Part shown: positions 1 through 5,636 of the stretch, in pieces | How the letters are laid out: each line of letters opens with the position of its first letter | How positions within the stretch are numbered: the first letter of the stretch is position 1 | Source of the DNA: Cyanobacteriota bacterium | GTDB taxonomy: Bacteria > Cyanobacteriota > Cyanobacteriia > Phormidesmidales > Phormidesmidaceae | NCBI GenBank assembly: GCA_027619675.1 | Contig: JAQCHG010000144.1 | Span: 1 to 5,719, forward strand | Length of the DNA: 5,719 nt | Direction of reading: 5' to 3' | Made by a program: the position numbers and the translations under genes | Notes under the pieces: generated by a model | What the model saw: only the letters and a program-made list of their open reading frames with translations | The model's database searches: none | What the model was told of the DNA's origin: nothing

Positions 1-32
1 AAATTGCTCAAGCAGGGTATAGTCAGCAATTT
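1..32. repeat. Inverted repeat at the window edge
   Basis: AAATTGCT (1-8) is the exact reverse complement of AGCAATTT (25-32), with a 16-nt loop, and one more T follows at 33. The arm may extend beyond the window start. It could be the terminator of a gene to the left, but the stem is AT-rich and the loop long, so this is weak. Confidence 0.35.
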
Positions 33-139
33 TGGGCAGTGAATGGTCATTAGTACTGGCTGGAAGGTTCATAAATTTAGGCTGGCTGGAAGATAACCGT
101 CCTCTGAGCGATTTATCCCTGAATGCTGTTGTTGGTATT

Positions 140-155
140 GCCCCCTTAAGGGGGC
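140..155. repeat. Perfect 16-bp palindrome
   Basis: GCCCCCTTAAGGGGGC is self-complementary over all 16 bases. As RNA it would form a 6-bp GC stem closed by TTAA. No T tract follows, so it is not a typical intrinsic terminator. A mobile palindromic element or protein-binding site is possible; its function is unknown. Confidence 0.6.
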
Positions 156-193
156 TAGAGAACGCTCTGGCCTGGGTTTCGATTGGACCAACT

Positions 194-213
194 AGGCTTT
201 TACTAAGCCTTTT
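194..213 (+). terminator. Possible weak intrinsic terminator
   Basis: AGGCTT (194-199) pairs with AAGCCT (205-210) around the 5-nt loop TTACT. The T ending the stem plus three more (211-213) form a short tail before a CCC run. The stem is only 6 bp and the tail short. If real it would end a plus-strand transcript coming from left of the window. Confidence 0.25.
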
Positions 214-409
214 CCCGGCGGAAGGGGCTAGCTCAGGAAGGGCAGCGACCCTAAGCAAACCACTTCGCGGAGCAAGCGTTCTGCCTAGGATGGCTATGTT
301 GGCTGAGATCAGTTGACTAAAGGACTCTCTAGGTTGCCCTGCCCTGGGAGCAAGGTAAACGCAAGGGAAGAATCCAGAAAATATGCTAATAGCTCTTATT
401 GATAACTGT

Positions 410-445
410 CAGCACCCTGGTGACACAACGGTTGCGGTCTCTAGC
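410..445 (+). repeat. Dispersed 36-nt repeat, copy A
   Basis: This intergenic segment starts with CAG and ends with CTAGC. It aligns without gaps to 3109-3144 at 26 of 36 positions and more weakly (21 of 36) to 4254-4289. The conserved core here reads CAACGGTTGCGGTCTCTAGC. The hairpin TGTCA (407-411)/TGACA (421-425) spans its left end. The pattern suggests a decayed small dispersed repeat; other genomic copies would be needed to define it. Confidence 0.4.
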
Positions 446-776
446 ACTCCGTAGCAAAAGTCACGCCCCGTTAACCCTCTTCCCCGACTGCGCCCTGCCC
501 CAGTCACCGATCCATGGGGCGGAACCCCACAAAAGACTTGTCTAGCAAGGGTTCTGTTCCCTCTCTTGGGAAAAAGGATAGCCCCAGAAACAGGAACGCA
601 CCGCCTGACGGCAATGCTTGTCATATCCAATCCGGTTATCTACCGATATTTCGCGTCTCTAAGAACCTTTGTGACGCAAGACTTAGCAGTTACAGAAGCA
701 GGCACGCTTACGGTGCCTCTTCAGGAAAGCAGACACCTGGCACGGATGGCATGCCATGGGAGGGTTAAAAGGACAA

Positions 777-815
777 AAAGCCCCCAGAGCTGACGGACTC
801 TGGGGGCTTTCTTTT
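777..815 (-). terminator. Strong bidirectional intrinsic terminator, ends rpsD
   Basis: A perfect 13-bp stem (777-789 with 798-810, AAAGCCCCCAGAG against CTCTGGGGGCTTT) encloses the 8-nt loop CTGACGGA. On the minus strand the stem is followed by CTTTTTGT, on the plus strand by CTTTT, so it can stop transcription both ways. It lies about 80 nt past the rpsD stop codon and is the obvious end of that transcript. Its plus-strand activity would end anything transcribed across 1-776. Confidence 0.9.
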
Positions 816-852
816 GCAAACTTGCAAAGACTAATGACTTAGCGCGGTAAGG

Positions 853-866
853 GTACGTGACCGTAC
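853..866. repeat. Small hairpin in the rpsD 3' untranslated region
   Basis: GTACG (853-857) and CGTAC (862-866) form a 5-bp stem with a TGAC loop, and the palindrome GGCTTAAGCC (888-897) covers the rpsD stop codon. Both lie between the coding end and the terminator. They may protect the 3' end of the mRNA or be incidental. Confidence 0.3.
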
Positions 867-890
867 GCCGGAATCAATCCTAAGATGGGC

Positions 891-1499
891 TTAAGCCTTA
901 CGGGAGTAGTACTCAACCACCAGCAGCTCATTGATGTTGAGGGCTACCCATTCCCGTTCGATGATGCTGTTGACCTTGGCTTCCATCTTGTTTTTGTCCA
1001 GTTCCAGGTGGCTGGGCACGTTGGCCAGGCCAGGGAACTCAAGGTGGGCTTCCACCAGTTTCTTGGAGGCATCGCGATCGCGCACAGCAATGACATCACC
1101 GGGGCGGCACTGGTAGCTAGGAATGCTTACAACCCGACCGTTCACCGTGATGTGACCATGGTTGACCACCTGCCGAGCCGAGGGAATGGTGGGACCAAAC
1201 CCAAGCCGGAAGATGGTGTTATCCAACCGCATTTCCAGCAGTTGCAGCAGCACCAACCCGGTGGAACCACCGGCCCGACGGGCTTTTTTCACATAGCGCA
1301 GCAATTGCTTCTCAGTGAGGCCGTAGTTAAACCGCAGCTTCTGCTTTTCTTCTAGACGAATTGCGTACTCGGTTTTCTTCTTGCGGCCTTGGCCATGTTG
1401 ACCAGGGGGATAATTCTTACGAGGGGATTTACGAGTCAGGCCGGGTAGTTCACCCAAACGGCGTACAACCCTGAGGCGGGGGCCTCGATAACGCGCCAT
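891..1499 (-). CDS. rpsD: 30S ribosomal protein S4
   Basis: S4 is a primary 16S rRNA-binding protein that nucleates assembly of the 30S body. In other bacteria it also affects decoding fidelity, autoregulation and antitermination. The product is 202 aa, the usual length. The N-terminal part opens [16 protein letters not shown] and continues with [19 protein letters not shown] (residues 21-39), typical of the cyanobacterial/plastid form. This region has no cysteines, so the protein is the zinc-free type. The S4 RNA-binding domain lies at about 91-154 ([11 protein letters not shown], then [14 protein letters not shown]), and the C-terminal signature [11 protein letters not shown] closes the protein. 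The ATG start is supported by GGAGA seven bases upstream. The gene stands alone, with its own promoter and a strong terminator, unlike the enterobacterial alpha operon where rpsD sits with rpoA. One HIP1 site lies inside at 1074-1081. Confidence 0.98.
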   Translation of the reverse strand: MARYRGPRLRVVRRLGELPGLTRKSPRKNYPPGQHGQGRKKKTEYAIRLEEKQKLRFNYGLTEKQLLRYVKKARRAGGSTGLVLLQLLEMRLDNTIFRLGFGPTIPSARQVVNHGHITVNGRVVSIPSYQCRPGDVIAVRDRDASKKLVEAHLEFPGLANVPSHLELDKNKMEAKVNSIIEREWVALNINELLVVEYYSRKA

Positions 1500-1503
1500 A
1501 GTG

Positions 1504-1511
1504 TCTTCTCC
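1504..1511 (-). promoter_or_regulatory. Ribosome binding site of rpsD
   Basis: On the minus strand this reads GGAGAAGA, with GGAGA seven bases before the ATG at 1499. It is a good match to the anti-Shine-Dalgarno sequence and fixes the rpsD start. Confidence 0.8.
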
Positions 1512-1534
1512 GTCAAAAGCGTTCCAAAACTTGA

Positions 1535-1563
1535 ATTATACCGCCAAAGGGTGAGCATCGGAA
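1535..1563 (-). promoter_or_regulatory. Probable rpsD promoter
   Basis: A perfect -10 hexamer TATAAT (minus strand, 1535-1540) lies 35 bases before the rpsD start codon. A 17-bp spacer separates it from TTCCGA (1558-1563), a 3-of-6 match to the -35 consensus. Transcription would start near 1527-1530 and give a leader of about 30 nt. The element lies wholly in the 76-bp gap behind the glycosyltransferase gene, so rpsD need not depend on read-through from it. Confidence 0.65.
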
Positions 1564-1575
1564 GTCACGCAATCA

Positions 1576-2982
1576 CTATTCCGGCACAGATTCCAAATCC
1601 AGCCAACCCGGCTCCGTTTCTAAACCCTGGTGATCCGTTTTTATCCACCGCAGCCGCTTGGGACGTATCGCCATCCGCAGGGTGACCGTGGCCATGACCA
1701 CAATCCAATGGACCATGTAGACCACCCCCCGCAGGGTATTCAGAATCGTCAGGGGCCAAGATTCCTTTTGGGTGGCGCGCAGACCGTTGACCATGCCAAT
1801 CATCAAAAACACGGTGACAAGGCTGGAGAGGGGGGTCCACACGGGGGGACGGCTCCGCACCAAGGCCAGGGCCAAATCGGGGACCGCCATGGTGGGGAGG
1901 GCGTATTGAATCAGCCAGAAAAAGCCCAGATCCAGGGTCTTGACGATGCCCAGGCGATTGGGGGTAAAGAGTCGCCAGTAGTCGAGATAGCGCTGATAGC
2001 CCCCTTCGGCCCAGCGGTTGCGCTGGTGCCAGAGGGATTTGAACTGGGTGACCCCCTCCTCTTGGACGGCGGGGAAGACGACAACGGGAATGGACCAGCC
2101 CGTTAAATGGAGGCGGAAGGTAAGGTCTAAATCGTCGGTAATGGTGGCTTCATTCCAACCCCCACAGGCGAGGAGGGCCTCGCGGCGCACAAATTGACCG
2201 TTGCCCCGCAGTTCGCCAATGCCTGCACCGAACACCCGCTGCTGCTGGCAGTAGGCGTCGAAGGCCATTTCGGCCATTTGCCCTCGGGTCCAGAAGTTGA
2301 GGTCCGCATTGGCGATCGCCTTGCGGACCTGGACGGCCCCCACCTGGGCCTGATGGAACCAAGGCACCACCCGCCGCAACAGGTCTGGCGGCACCTGGGC
2401 ATCGGCGTCAAAGACCACGAGTACACTGCCCTGGGTGCGGGGCCAAACTTCGTTTAAGGCCCCTGATTTACCCCCGGTTGCCTGGTCGCTGCGGTGCACC
2501 ACATGGACATTGGGATAGCGGGCCGCTGCCCGATCTAAGAGTTCTGCCGTGCCATCGGTGCTGTGGTCGTCAATCATCCACAGGTCAAAGGACTGGCTTG
2601 GGTAGTCCAGTTGGGTCAAGGAGGCGACCAAACGCTCAATCACGGCCCGTTCATTCTTGGCCGCCACCAAAATGGAGACATGGGGCCAGCCCTCTCGGGA
2701 GGGGCGATCGCCGATCCCTGGGGGTAAATCACGGGCTGTGGGCAGGGCCGCTGGGGCAGCGACGGGGGTGACAAAGATTAACCGGGCTAAATGCAGGCCA
2801 ATACAGACGGTGCAACCATAGATAAACCAATGGCCCCACACCCACAGGTGTAACCCCAGGGTGCTTAACCACAGGCTGGCCAACACGACTGCCGCCTTCA
2901 ACCGTCGTCCCTGAAACCCTGGAAACTGCTCGGGATGGAACAGAATGGGGGGCTCGATCGCGGGCTTTGCACCCTCAAGCAT
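1576..2982 (-). CDS. mgdA: GT2 glycosyltransferase, probable monoglucosyldiacylglycerol synthase
   Basis: This is an integral-membrane, processive-type family 2 glycosyltransferase of 468 aa. Two hydrophobic segments (about 28-46 and 51-70) precede the catalytic domain: VSILVAAKNE (102-111), DDHSTDG (138-144), GGKSGALN (170-177), the DAD metal/nucleotide-sugar motif (192-194), GNGQF (260-264), TDDLDLTFRL (282-291) and QRNRW (320-324, the QxxRW motif). Three more membrane segments follow at about 350-371, 385-402 and 417-437. From memory, this arrangement and length match cyanobacterial MgdA (Synechocystis Sll1377), which moves glucose from UDP-glucose to diacylglycerol; the product is then epimerised to monogalactosyldiacylglycerol for thylakoids. 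The ATG at 2982 is chosen because AGGGAG sits seven bases upstream; a TTG 63 bases earlier keeps the frame open but lacks this support. Another membrane GT2, such as a polysaccharide synthase, is the main alternative. Confidence 0.82.
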   Translation of the reverse strand: MLEGAKPAIEPPILFHPEQFPGFQGRRLKAAVVLASLWLSTLGLHLWVWGHWFIYGCTVCIGLHLARLIFVTPVAAPAALPTARDLPPGIGDRPSREGWPHVSILVAAKNERAVIERLVASLTQLDYPSQSFDLWMIDDHSTDGTAELLDRAAARYPNVHVVHRSDQATGGKSGALNEVWPRTQGSVLVVFDADAQVPPDLLRRVVPWFHQAQVGAVQVRKAIANADLNFWTRGQMAEMAFDAYCQQQRVFGAGIGELRGNGQFVRREALLACGGWNEATITDDLDLTFRLHLTGWSIPVVVFPAVQEEGVTQFKSLWHQRNRWAEGGYQRYLDYWRLFTPNRLGIVKTLDLGFFWLIQYALPTMAVPDLALALVRSRPPVWTPLSSLVTVFLMIGMVNGLRATQKESWPLTILNTLRGVVYMVHWIVVMATVTLRMAIRPKRLRWIKTDHQGLETEPGWLDLESVPE

Positions 2983-2989
2983 GGTTACA

Positions 2990-2995
2990 CTCCCT
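2990..2995 (-). promoter_or_regulatory. Ribosome binding site deciding the glycosyltransferase start
   Basis: AGGGAG on the minus strand, seven bases before the ATG at 2982. It favours this start over the in-frame TTG at 3045, which would add 21 residues with no family-like character. Confidence 0.7.
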
Positions 2996-3108
2996 TGCGC
3001 ATTGCTGCGGCAATAGCGGATCACAGATGACTGCCGTCCTGGCAACCCGTCACCGACCCAGGGGCCAAGGGTCGATGGTAAAGACTAGAGGCTGTCATCA
3101 ATGACCGC

Positions 3109-3144
3109 CAGAACCCTTGTTGTGCAACGGTTACAGCCCCTAGC
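3109..3144 (+). repeat. Dispersed 36-nt repeat, copy B
   Basis: This copy aligns ungapped with copy A (26 of 36 identical), and its right end CGGTTACAGCCCCTAG differs from copy C at one base in 16. It lies in the leader region of the glycosyltransferase, with the short GTCA/TGAC hairpin (3094-3105) just to its left. All three copies are intergenic and face the same way. Confidence 0.45.
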
Positions 3145-3689
3145 CATATTACAGGAGCGGGGGCGGCAATGGTTTCCCAGCCAGGCTTTCACCCTGCATC
3201 GATGACGCGCCCCAGGCTAGCCGTACCTCCATGGGGGATGGCGGCAGGCTCCCCGGACCTGTGGACAGTCCCGTTAAATATCTTCATTATTCCTGGCTAT
3301 GGACCCATTTGCGGTTTTCTGATGCCGGGGACGGGCTTGGGTGCGGGCTTGGGATGGAGAGATGTCCCAGCCGTTAGGGGGAAGGCATGCGGCGATCGCC
3401 CGCCTTGGCCCCCTTTCCCCTCAAGCAGAGATCACAAACCTTGGCCGCCCCCATGGTTCCCCCTAGGGACTGGGTATGCTTTGGGGTAAGCCACAAACTA
3501 TGCCTTTCCCTCAGGGGCCTGGGCCTATGGGGGCATTCTCCATAGAGAGATGGCAGCCGCAGGGGCGGGACCAGCCCGCTAGATAAATCGCGAAATTAAA
3601 GTCGCGAGATGTCAGGCCTGTTCCTTGCATGGACTGGAATCAACTGACAAATCTAGGACCGCCCTCAACCATCCTAACGATTACGGCTT

Positions 3690-3755
3690 TGTGATCGGAG
3701 GAAACGCGACCTCCTGAGGTTGTGGTATCACTGAAGGCGTTGTTCTCGCCTTCAG
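3690..3755 (+). ncRNA. Candidate structured RNA, possibly Yfr2-like, or leader element
   Basis: Three helices pack into 66 nt. GTGAT (3691-3695) pairs with ATCAC (3727-3731). Inside that, CGACCTC (3707-3713) pairs with GAGGTTG (3716-3722; one G-T pair, realistically a CCTG loop), leaving CGGAGGAAACG (3696-3706) unpaired. CTGAAGGCG (3731-3739) then pairs perfectly with CGCCTTCAG (3747-3755) around a 7-nt loop, sharing base 3731 with the first helix. An alternative fold pairs GGAGG (3697-3701) with CCTCC (3710-3714), hiding the purine motif. As I recall it, the cyanobacterial Yfr2 small RNA family displays an AGGAAAC-type motif in a loop; the resemblance is by eye only. The last stem has no T tract, so a separate sRNA would lack a standard terminator, and a leader of the gene at 3852 is equally possible. 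No clear promoter was found. Confidence 0.4.
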
Positions 3756-3851
3756 CCAACGGTCAGAACACAGAATGACAGGTACTTGAGTGGGTTAGCC
3801 CCTCGGGGGCAACCGTTCCCGCTGCTAATAGTGACAGGCCCGGTGGACACG

Positions 3852-4232
3852 ATGACAATGACCTTTGAAGACATCAAGCCTGCGGGGAAGCAGGATATCG
3901 GCGTGTACATGCCCTACTACCAGGGCACTAAGCGAAATGCCCTGCCCTATGCCATCGGCTTATATAAGCAGGGCAATCTAGAAGGGGAGCGGGTAATTGA
4001 GGGGGGGGAAAGCATCCCGTTCCTGGCCACTTGGAATATTTCTTCCCTGCCGGCGGACTTGACCCGTTGTCGTCTTCAATTCGACAACGATGCCGATCTC
4101 AGCTACGAGATTACGATGGCAACGTTTGAGTTTGTTGACTACTTATTTGATGTGGTGGTGGCGTTGCGCCAAAAACGGGCAGCGGATTTTTCGAAAGGGT
4201 TCTATCGCAAGCTCCTACGCCTAGATGACTAG
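3852..4232 (+). CDS. ebsA: EbsA-like protein, type IV pilus biogenesis factor (tentative)
   Basis: A 126-aa soluble protein with no signal peptide or membrane segment. Visible blocks are VYMPYYQG (18-25), LPYAIGLYKQGNLEGER (31-47), EGGESIPFLATW (50-61), LTRCRLQFD (70-78), LSYEITMATFEFVDYLFDVV (83-102) and a C-terminal DFSKGFYRKLLRLDD (112-126). From memory this fits EbsA, a short protein widespread in cyanobacteria and described in Synechococcus elongatus as a partner of the pilus ATPase PilB and of Hfq, needed for pilus assembly and affecting protein export and biofilm self-suppression. No catalytic motif is visible. The ATG at 3852 has GGTGG five bases upstream; the ATG at 3858 is an alternative two codons on. 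The frame stays open back to a TTG at 3786, but that extension looks like translated leader. The coding call is firm; the name is recall, not a search. Confidence 0.65.
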   Translation: MTMTFEDIKPAGKQDIGVYMPYYQGTKRNALPYAIGLYKQGNLEGERVIEGGESIPFLATWNISSLPADLTRCRLQFDNDADLSYEITMATFEFVDYLFDVVVALRQKRAADFSKGFYRKLLRLDD

Positions 4233-4239
4233 AGCGCAG

Positions 4240-4357
4240 TGGACAATCAAAACCAGGCGCTGGGTGACCAGGCGGCTACAGCCCCTAGTTGATGGGTTGG
4301 AACGGGCGTGGCCCTGCTGACCCAACCAAGATTTTGTCATTGATTGTCCAACCCATC
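4240..4357 (+). repeat. Nested, mutually exclusive inverted repeats (MITE-like or regulatory)
   Basis: TGGACAATCAA (4240-4250) and TTGATTGTCCA (4340-4350) are perfect 11-bp inverted repeats bounding a 111-bp segment. A second perfect 11-bp pair, GATGGGTTGGA (4291-4301) and TCCAACCCATC (4347-4357), overlaps the right arm, so both cannot form at once. A third option pairs GGTTGG (4295-4300) with CCAACC (4322-4327), encloses GGGC/GCCC (4304-4314), and is followed by AAGATTTT, resembling a weak terminator. CCAG-GCG-CTGG (4253-4263) adds a small hairpin. The segment begins 7 bases after the preceding stop codon. It may be a non-autonomous mobile element remnant or a transcription/processing control site. 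Confidence 0.5.
4254..4289 (+). repeat. Dispersed 36-nt repeat, copy C
   Basis: It starts with CAG and ends with CTAGT. The right half CGGCTACAGCCCCTAG matches copy B at 15 of 16 bases, and the segment GGTGAC (4264-4269) is shared with copy A. It lies entirely inside the 4240-4350 inverted-repeat element, just left of its second arm pair. Confidence 0.4.
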
Positions 4358-4521
4358 TGGGGGCAGTGTTCCCCTTTGTGGAGCCTAGACGCTTTACGCT
4401 AAAGACGCGAGGCCAACGAGATCGCCCCCTGAGGGCACCGCTAGGCCCTGGCCCTTAGGAGGAGGCCCCGACCTAGGGTGGCAAAATGGGAGGGGTGTTT
4501 TGATGTCTTGCAAGCGTCGGT

Positions 4522-4527
4522 GAGGAG
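4522..4527 (+). promoter_or_regulatory. Ribosome binding site supporting a GTG start
   Basis: GAGGAG eight bases before the GTG at 4536. No ATG near the start reads into this frame without a stop (the ATG at 4503 meets TGA after six codons), so the site decides for GTG. Confidence 0.75.
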
Positions 4528-4535
4528 CAGAAGGC

Positions 4536-5636
4536 GTGCCCAAATCAGCCAAGCATTTGCTTATCGGTTCTACGGAAGCCTGTAGTGGGAAGTCAGCGGT
4601 CTTGCTGGCGATCGCCTTTCAGCTCCAGGCCCAAGGGCTGGAGGTGACCTACGGCAAACCCTTGGCTTCTAGTGCAGATAACGGTCGACCCACCCAACCT
4701 GGCGACACTGACCTCGACTTTATTCCCCAGGTGCTGGGGCTGTCGGCGGCCCAGCGACGCCCCACCCTTCTCTCCCTCGGGGATCAAACCCTGGCGGAGC
4801 AGATCCAAGCCGAGAGCCCACCCGATTTCCAGGGGGCGCTACAGCGCTACTGGGATAACGACACGGGGGACGTGGTGTTGTTGGAAGGCCCCGCAAACTT
4901 GGACGAAGGCTCCCTGGTGACACTGTCCCTACCCGACATGGCCGTTGCCCTAGAAGCCTCTGTGATTTTGGTGCTGCAATTTAGCCATCGGCGCATGGTT
5001 GATAGTGTGATTGCCGCCCAGCGTCGCTTGGGCAAAGCCTTAATTGGCGTGGTCATCAACGGTGTCGAGGCGGCAGACGAGGCCTGGGTGACCGAAAAAG
5101 TGGTGCCCTATTTAGAGCAGCGGGGCATTCCCGTGGTGGCCACCCTGCCCAAGATGCCTTTTCTGCGGGGGGTCCGGGTCGGGGAAGTCGTGAAAGCCCT
5201 GGATGCAGAGGTGTTGTGCGGCGCAGATCACCTGGATTTGATGGTGGAAAGCCTCAAAATTGGGGCGATGAATGTGAACGCCGCGCTGCGGTTCTTTAGC
5301 CAAGGGCAACACCAAGCGGTGGTGACAGGGGGCGATCGCCGGGATTTACAAATTGCCGCCTTGGAAACCTCAACCCACTGTCTCGTCCTAACGGGGCAAA
5401 TTGAGCCCGCCAAGGACGTGATCGCCCTGGCCAAGGACAAAGAAGTTCCGGTACTCTCGGTGGCCACCGACACCTTAACCACGGTGGAGCGCATTGATGC
5501 CCTCTTTGGCCATGTCCCCCTCAATAACCCTGACAAGGTGCCCCTAGTGCGGGAACTGTTGACCCACCGGGTCAATGTCAGCCGTTTGATGACCCTCCTG
5601 GCCCTCGATCCGCCAGCGGATGCGGCCCAGCCCTAG
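4536..5636 (+). CDS. BioD-like P-loop/DRTGG-domain protein (Pta N-terminal-like, no transacetylase domain)
   Basis: This 366-aa soluble protein opens with a BioD-type nucleotide-binding domain: P-loop GSTEACSGKSA (11-21, Lys19), KPLAS (41-45), the EGPA switch-like motif (117-120), VILVLQF (143-149) and GVVINGV (171-177). A DRTGG domain follows at about 222-325, with GGDRRD at 265-270. This is the layout of the N-terminal half of long phosphate acetyltransferases, but the catalytic PTA domain is absent, so acetyl transfer should not be inferred from a database name such as 'phosphotransacetylase family'. The domain may bind a nucleotide or act as a sensor; the substrate is unknown. The GTG start is supported by GAGGAG eight bases upstream. 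It lies 303 bp after the EbsA-like gene on the same strand. Two HIP1 sites lie inside (4608-4615, 5332-5339). The family call is firm, the cellular role is not. Confidence 0.85.
   Translation: MPKSAKHLLIGSTEACSGKSAVLLAIAFQLQAQGLEVTYGKPLASSADNGRPTQPGDTDLDFIPQVLGLSAAQRRPTLLSLGDQTLAEQIQAESPPDFQGALQRYWDNDTGDVVLLEGPANLDEGSLVTLSLPDMAVALEASVILVLQFSHRRMVDSVIAAQRRLGKALIGVVINGVEAADEAWVTEKVVPYLEQRGIPVVATLPKMPFLRGVRVGEVVKALDAEVLCGADHLDLMVESLKIGAMNVNAALRFFSQGQHQAVVTGGDRRDLQIAALETSTHCLVLTGQIEPAKDVIALAKDKEVPVLSVATDTLTTVERIDALFGHVPLNNPDKVPLVRELLTHRVNVSRLMTLLALDPPADAAQP

Larger units (their letters stand above)
1..776. other. Non-coding region upstream of the rpsD terminator
   Basis: No convincing gene is seen on either strand. 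The open frames here are short, start mostly at TTG, overlap each other and give low-complexity products without recognisable motifs. The stretch is rich in small inverted repeats: an 8-bp one at the window edge (1-32), a perfect 16-bp palindrome (140-155), AGGCAC/GTGCCT around a 7-nt loop (700-718) and a 12-bp palindrome ATGGCATGCCAT (746-757). It also holds one copy of a degenerate 36-nt dispersed repeat (410-445). The last three structures before the strong terminator at 777-815 could belong to an unannotated plus-strand RNA, but I could not place a convincing promoter for one. Confidence 0.6.
2983..3689. other. Divergent intergenic region
   Basis: This stretch separates the minus-strand glycosyltransferase from the plus-strand EbsA-like gene. 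It must carry promoters for both, but none stands out: TAATAT at 3146-3151 on the minus strand is a 4-of-6 -10 match without a good -35. Also present are GTCATCAATGAC, a 4-bp stem-loop (3094-3105), repeat copy B (3109-3144), a HIP1 site (3392-3399), an 8-bp hairpin with one G-T pair (3525-3532 with 3538-3545), GCGGG/CCCGC around a 5-nt loop near 3565-3580, and TCGCGA twice, 14 bases apart (3588-3593 and 3602-3607). An open frame at 3169-3489 (106 aa) has an AGGAG 11 bases upstream, but its product is full of Trp, Pro and Gly without a fold-like pattern. I treat it as spurious. Confidence 0.55.
4233..4535 (+). other. Structured spacer between the two plus-strand genes
   Basis: No gene is seen in these 303 bases. 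The first part (4240-4357) is dense in inverted repeats and is listed separately. The second part has a short GGGG/CCCC hairpin followed by TTT near 4360-4377, and CTTTA-CGC-TAAAG (4392-4404). An ATG at 4503, in frame with the downstream gene, is stopped after six codons. No clear promoter was found, so the downstream gene may rely on read-through from 3852-4232 or on a promoter I cannot recognise. Confidence 0.5.
1074..5339. repeat. Six HIP1 octamer palindromes (GCGATCGC)
   Basis: Exact copies lie at 1074-1081, 2312-2319, 2704-2711, 3392-3399, 4608-4615 and 5332-5339, about one per 950 bp against one per 65 kb expected for a random octamer at even base composition. Five are inside genes and one (3392) is intergenic. 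HIP1 over-representation is a hallmark of many cyanobacterial genomes and is the strongest taxonomic signal here. Confidence 0.95.

Noticed and set aside
170..190. T-loop-like GGGTTTCGATTGG suggesting a tRNA or tmRNA end
   Set aside because: It has one extra base in the loop, no matching acceptor stem and no other tRNA arms on either strand.
32..316. Plus-strand open frame of 94 aa (TTG start)
   Set aside because: No ribosome binding site, no recognisable motif, and it runs through a perfect palindrome and a possible terminator.
409..793. Overlapping short open frames on both strands before the terminator (409-630 minus, 514-768 and 566-793 plus)
   Set aside because: They overlap each other, lack good ribosome binding sites, and one reads into the terminator stem; products show no family features.
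885..1355. 156-aa plus-strand open frame antisense to rpsD
   Set aside because: It is the complement of a highly conserved ribosomal protein gene, which fully explains the open frame.
1630..2771. Plus-strand open frames (1630-2106, 2194-2457, 2478-2771) opposite the glycosyltransferase
   Set aside because: GC-rich shadow frames of a clear GT2 gene; Gly/Pro/His-rich products without domains.
3169..3489. 106-aa plus-strand open frame with AGGAG 11 bases upstream
   Set aside because: Seven tryptophans and heavy Pro/Gly with no fold-like pattern suggest translated non-coding DNA. A protein-level homologue with conserved reading frame would reverse this.
3786..3851. TTG-start extension of the EbsA-like gene by 22 residues
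   Set aside because: The added residues look like leader sequence and lack a ribosome binding site; ATG at 3852 or 3858 fits better.
4536..5636. Annotation as phosphate acetyltransferase (pta)
   Set aside because: Only the BioD-like and DRTGG regions are present; the catalytic PTA domain is missing.
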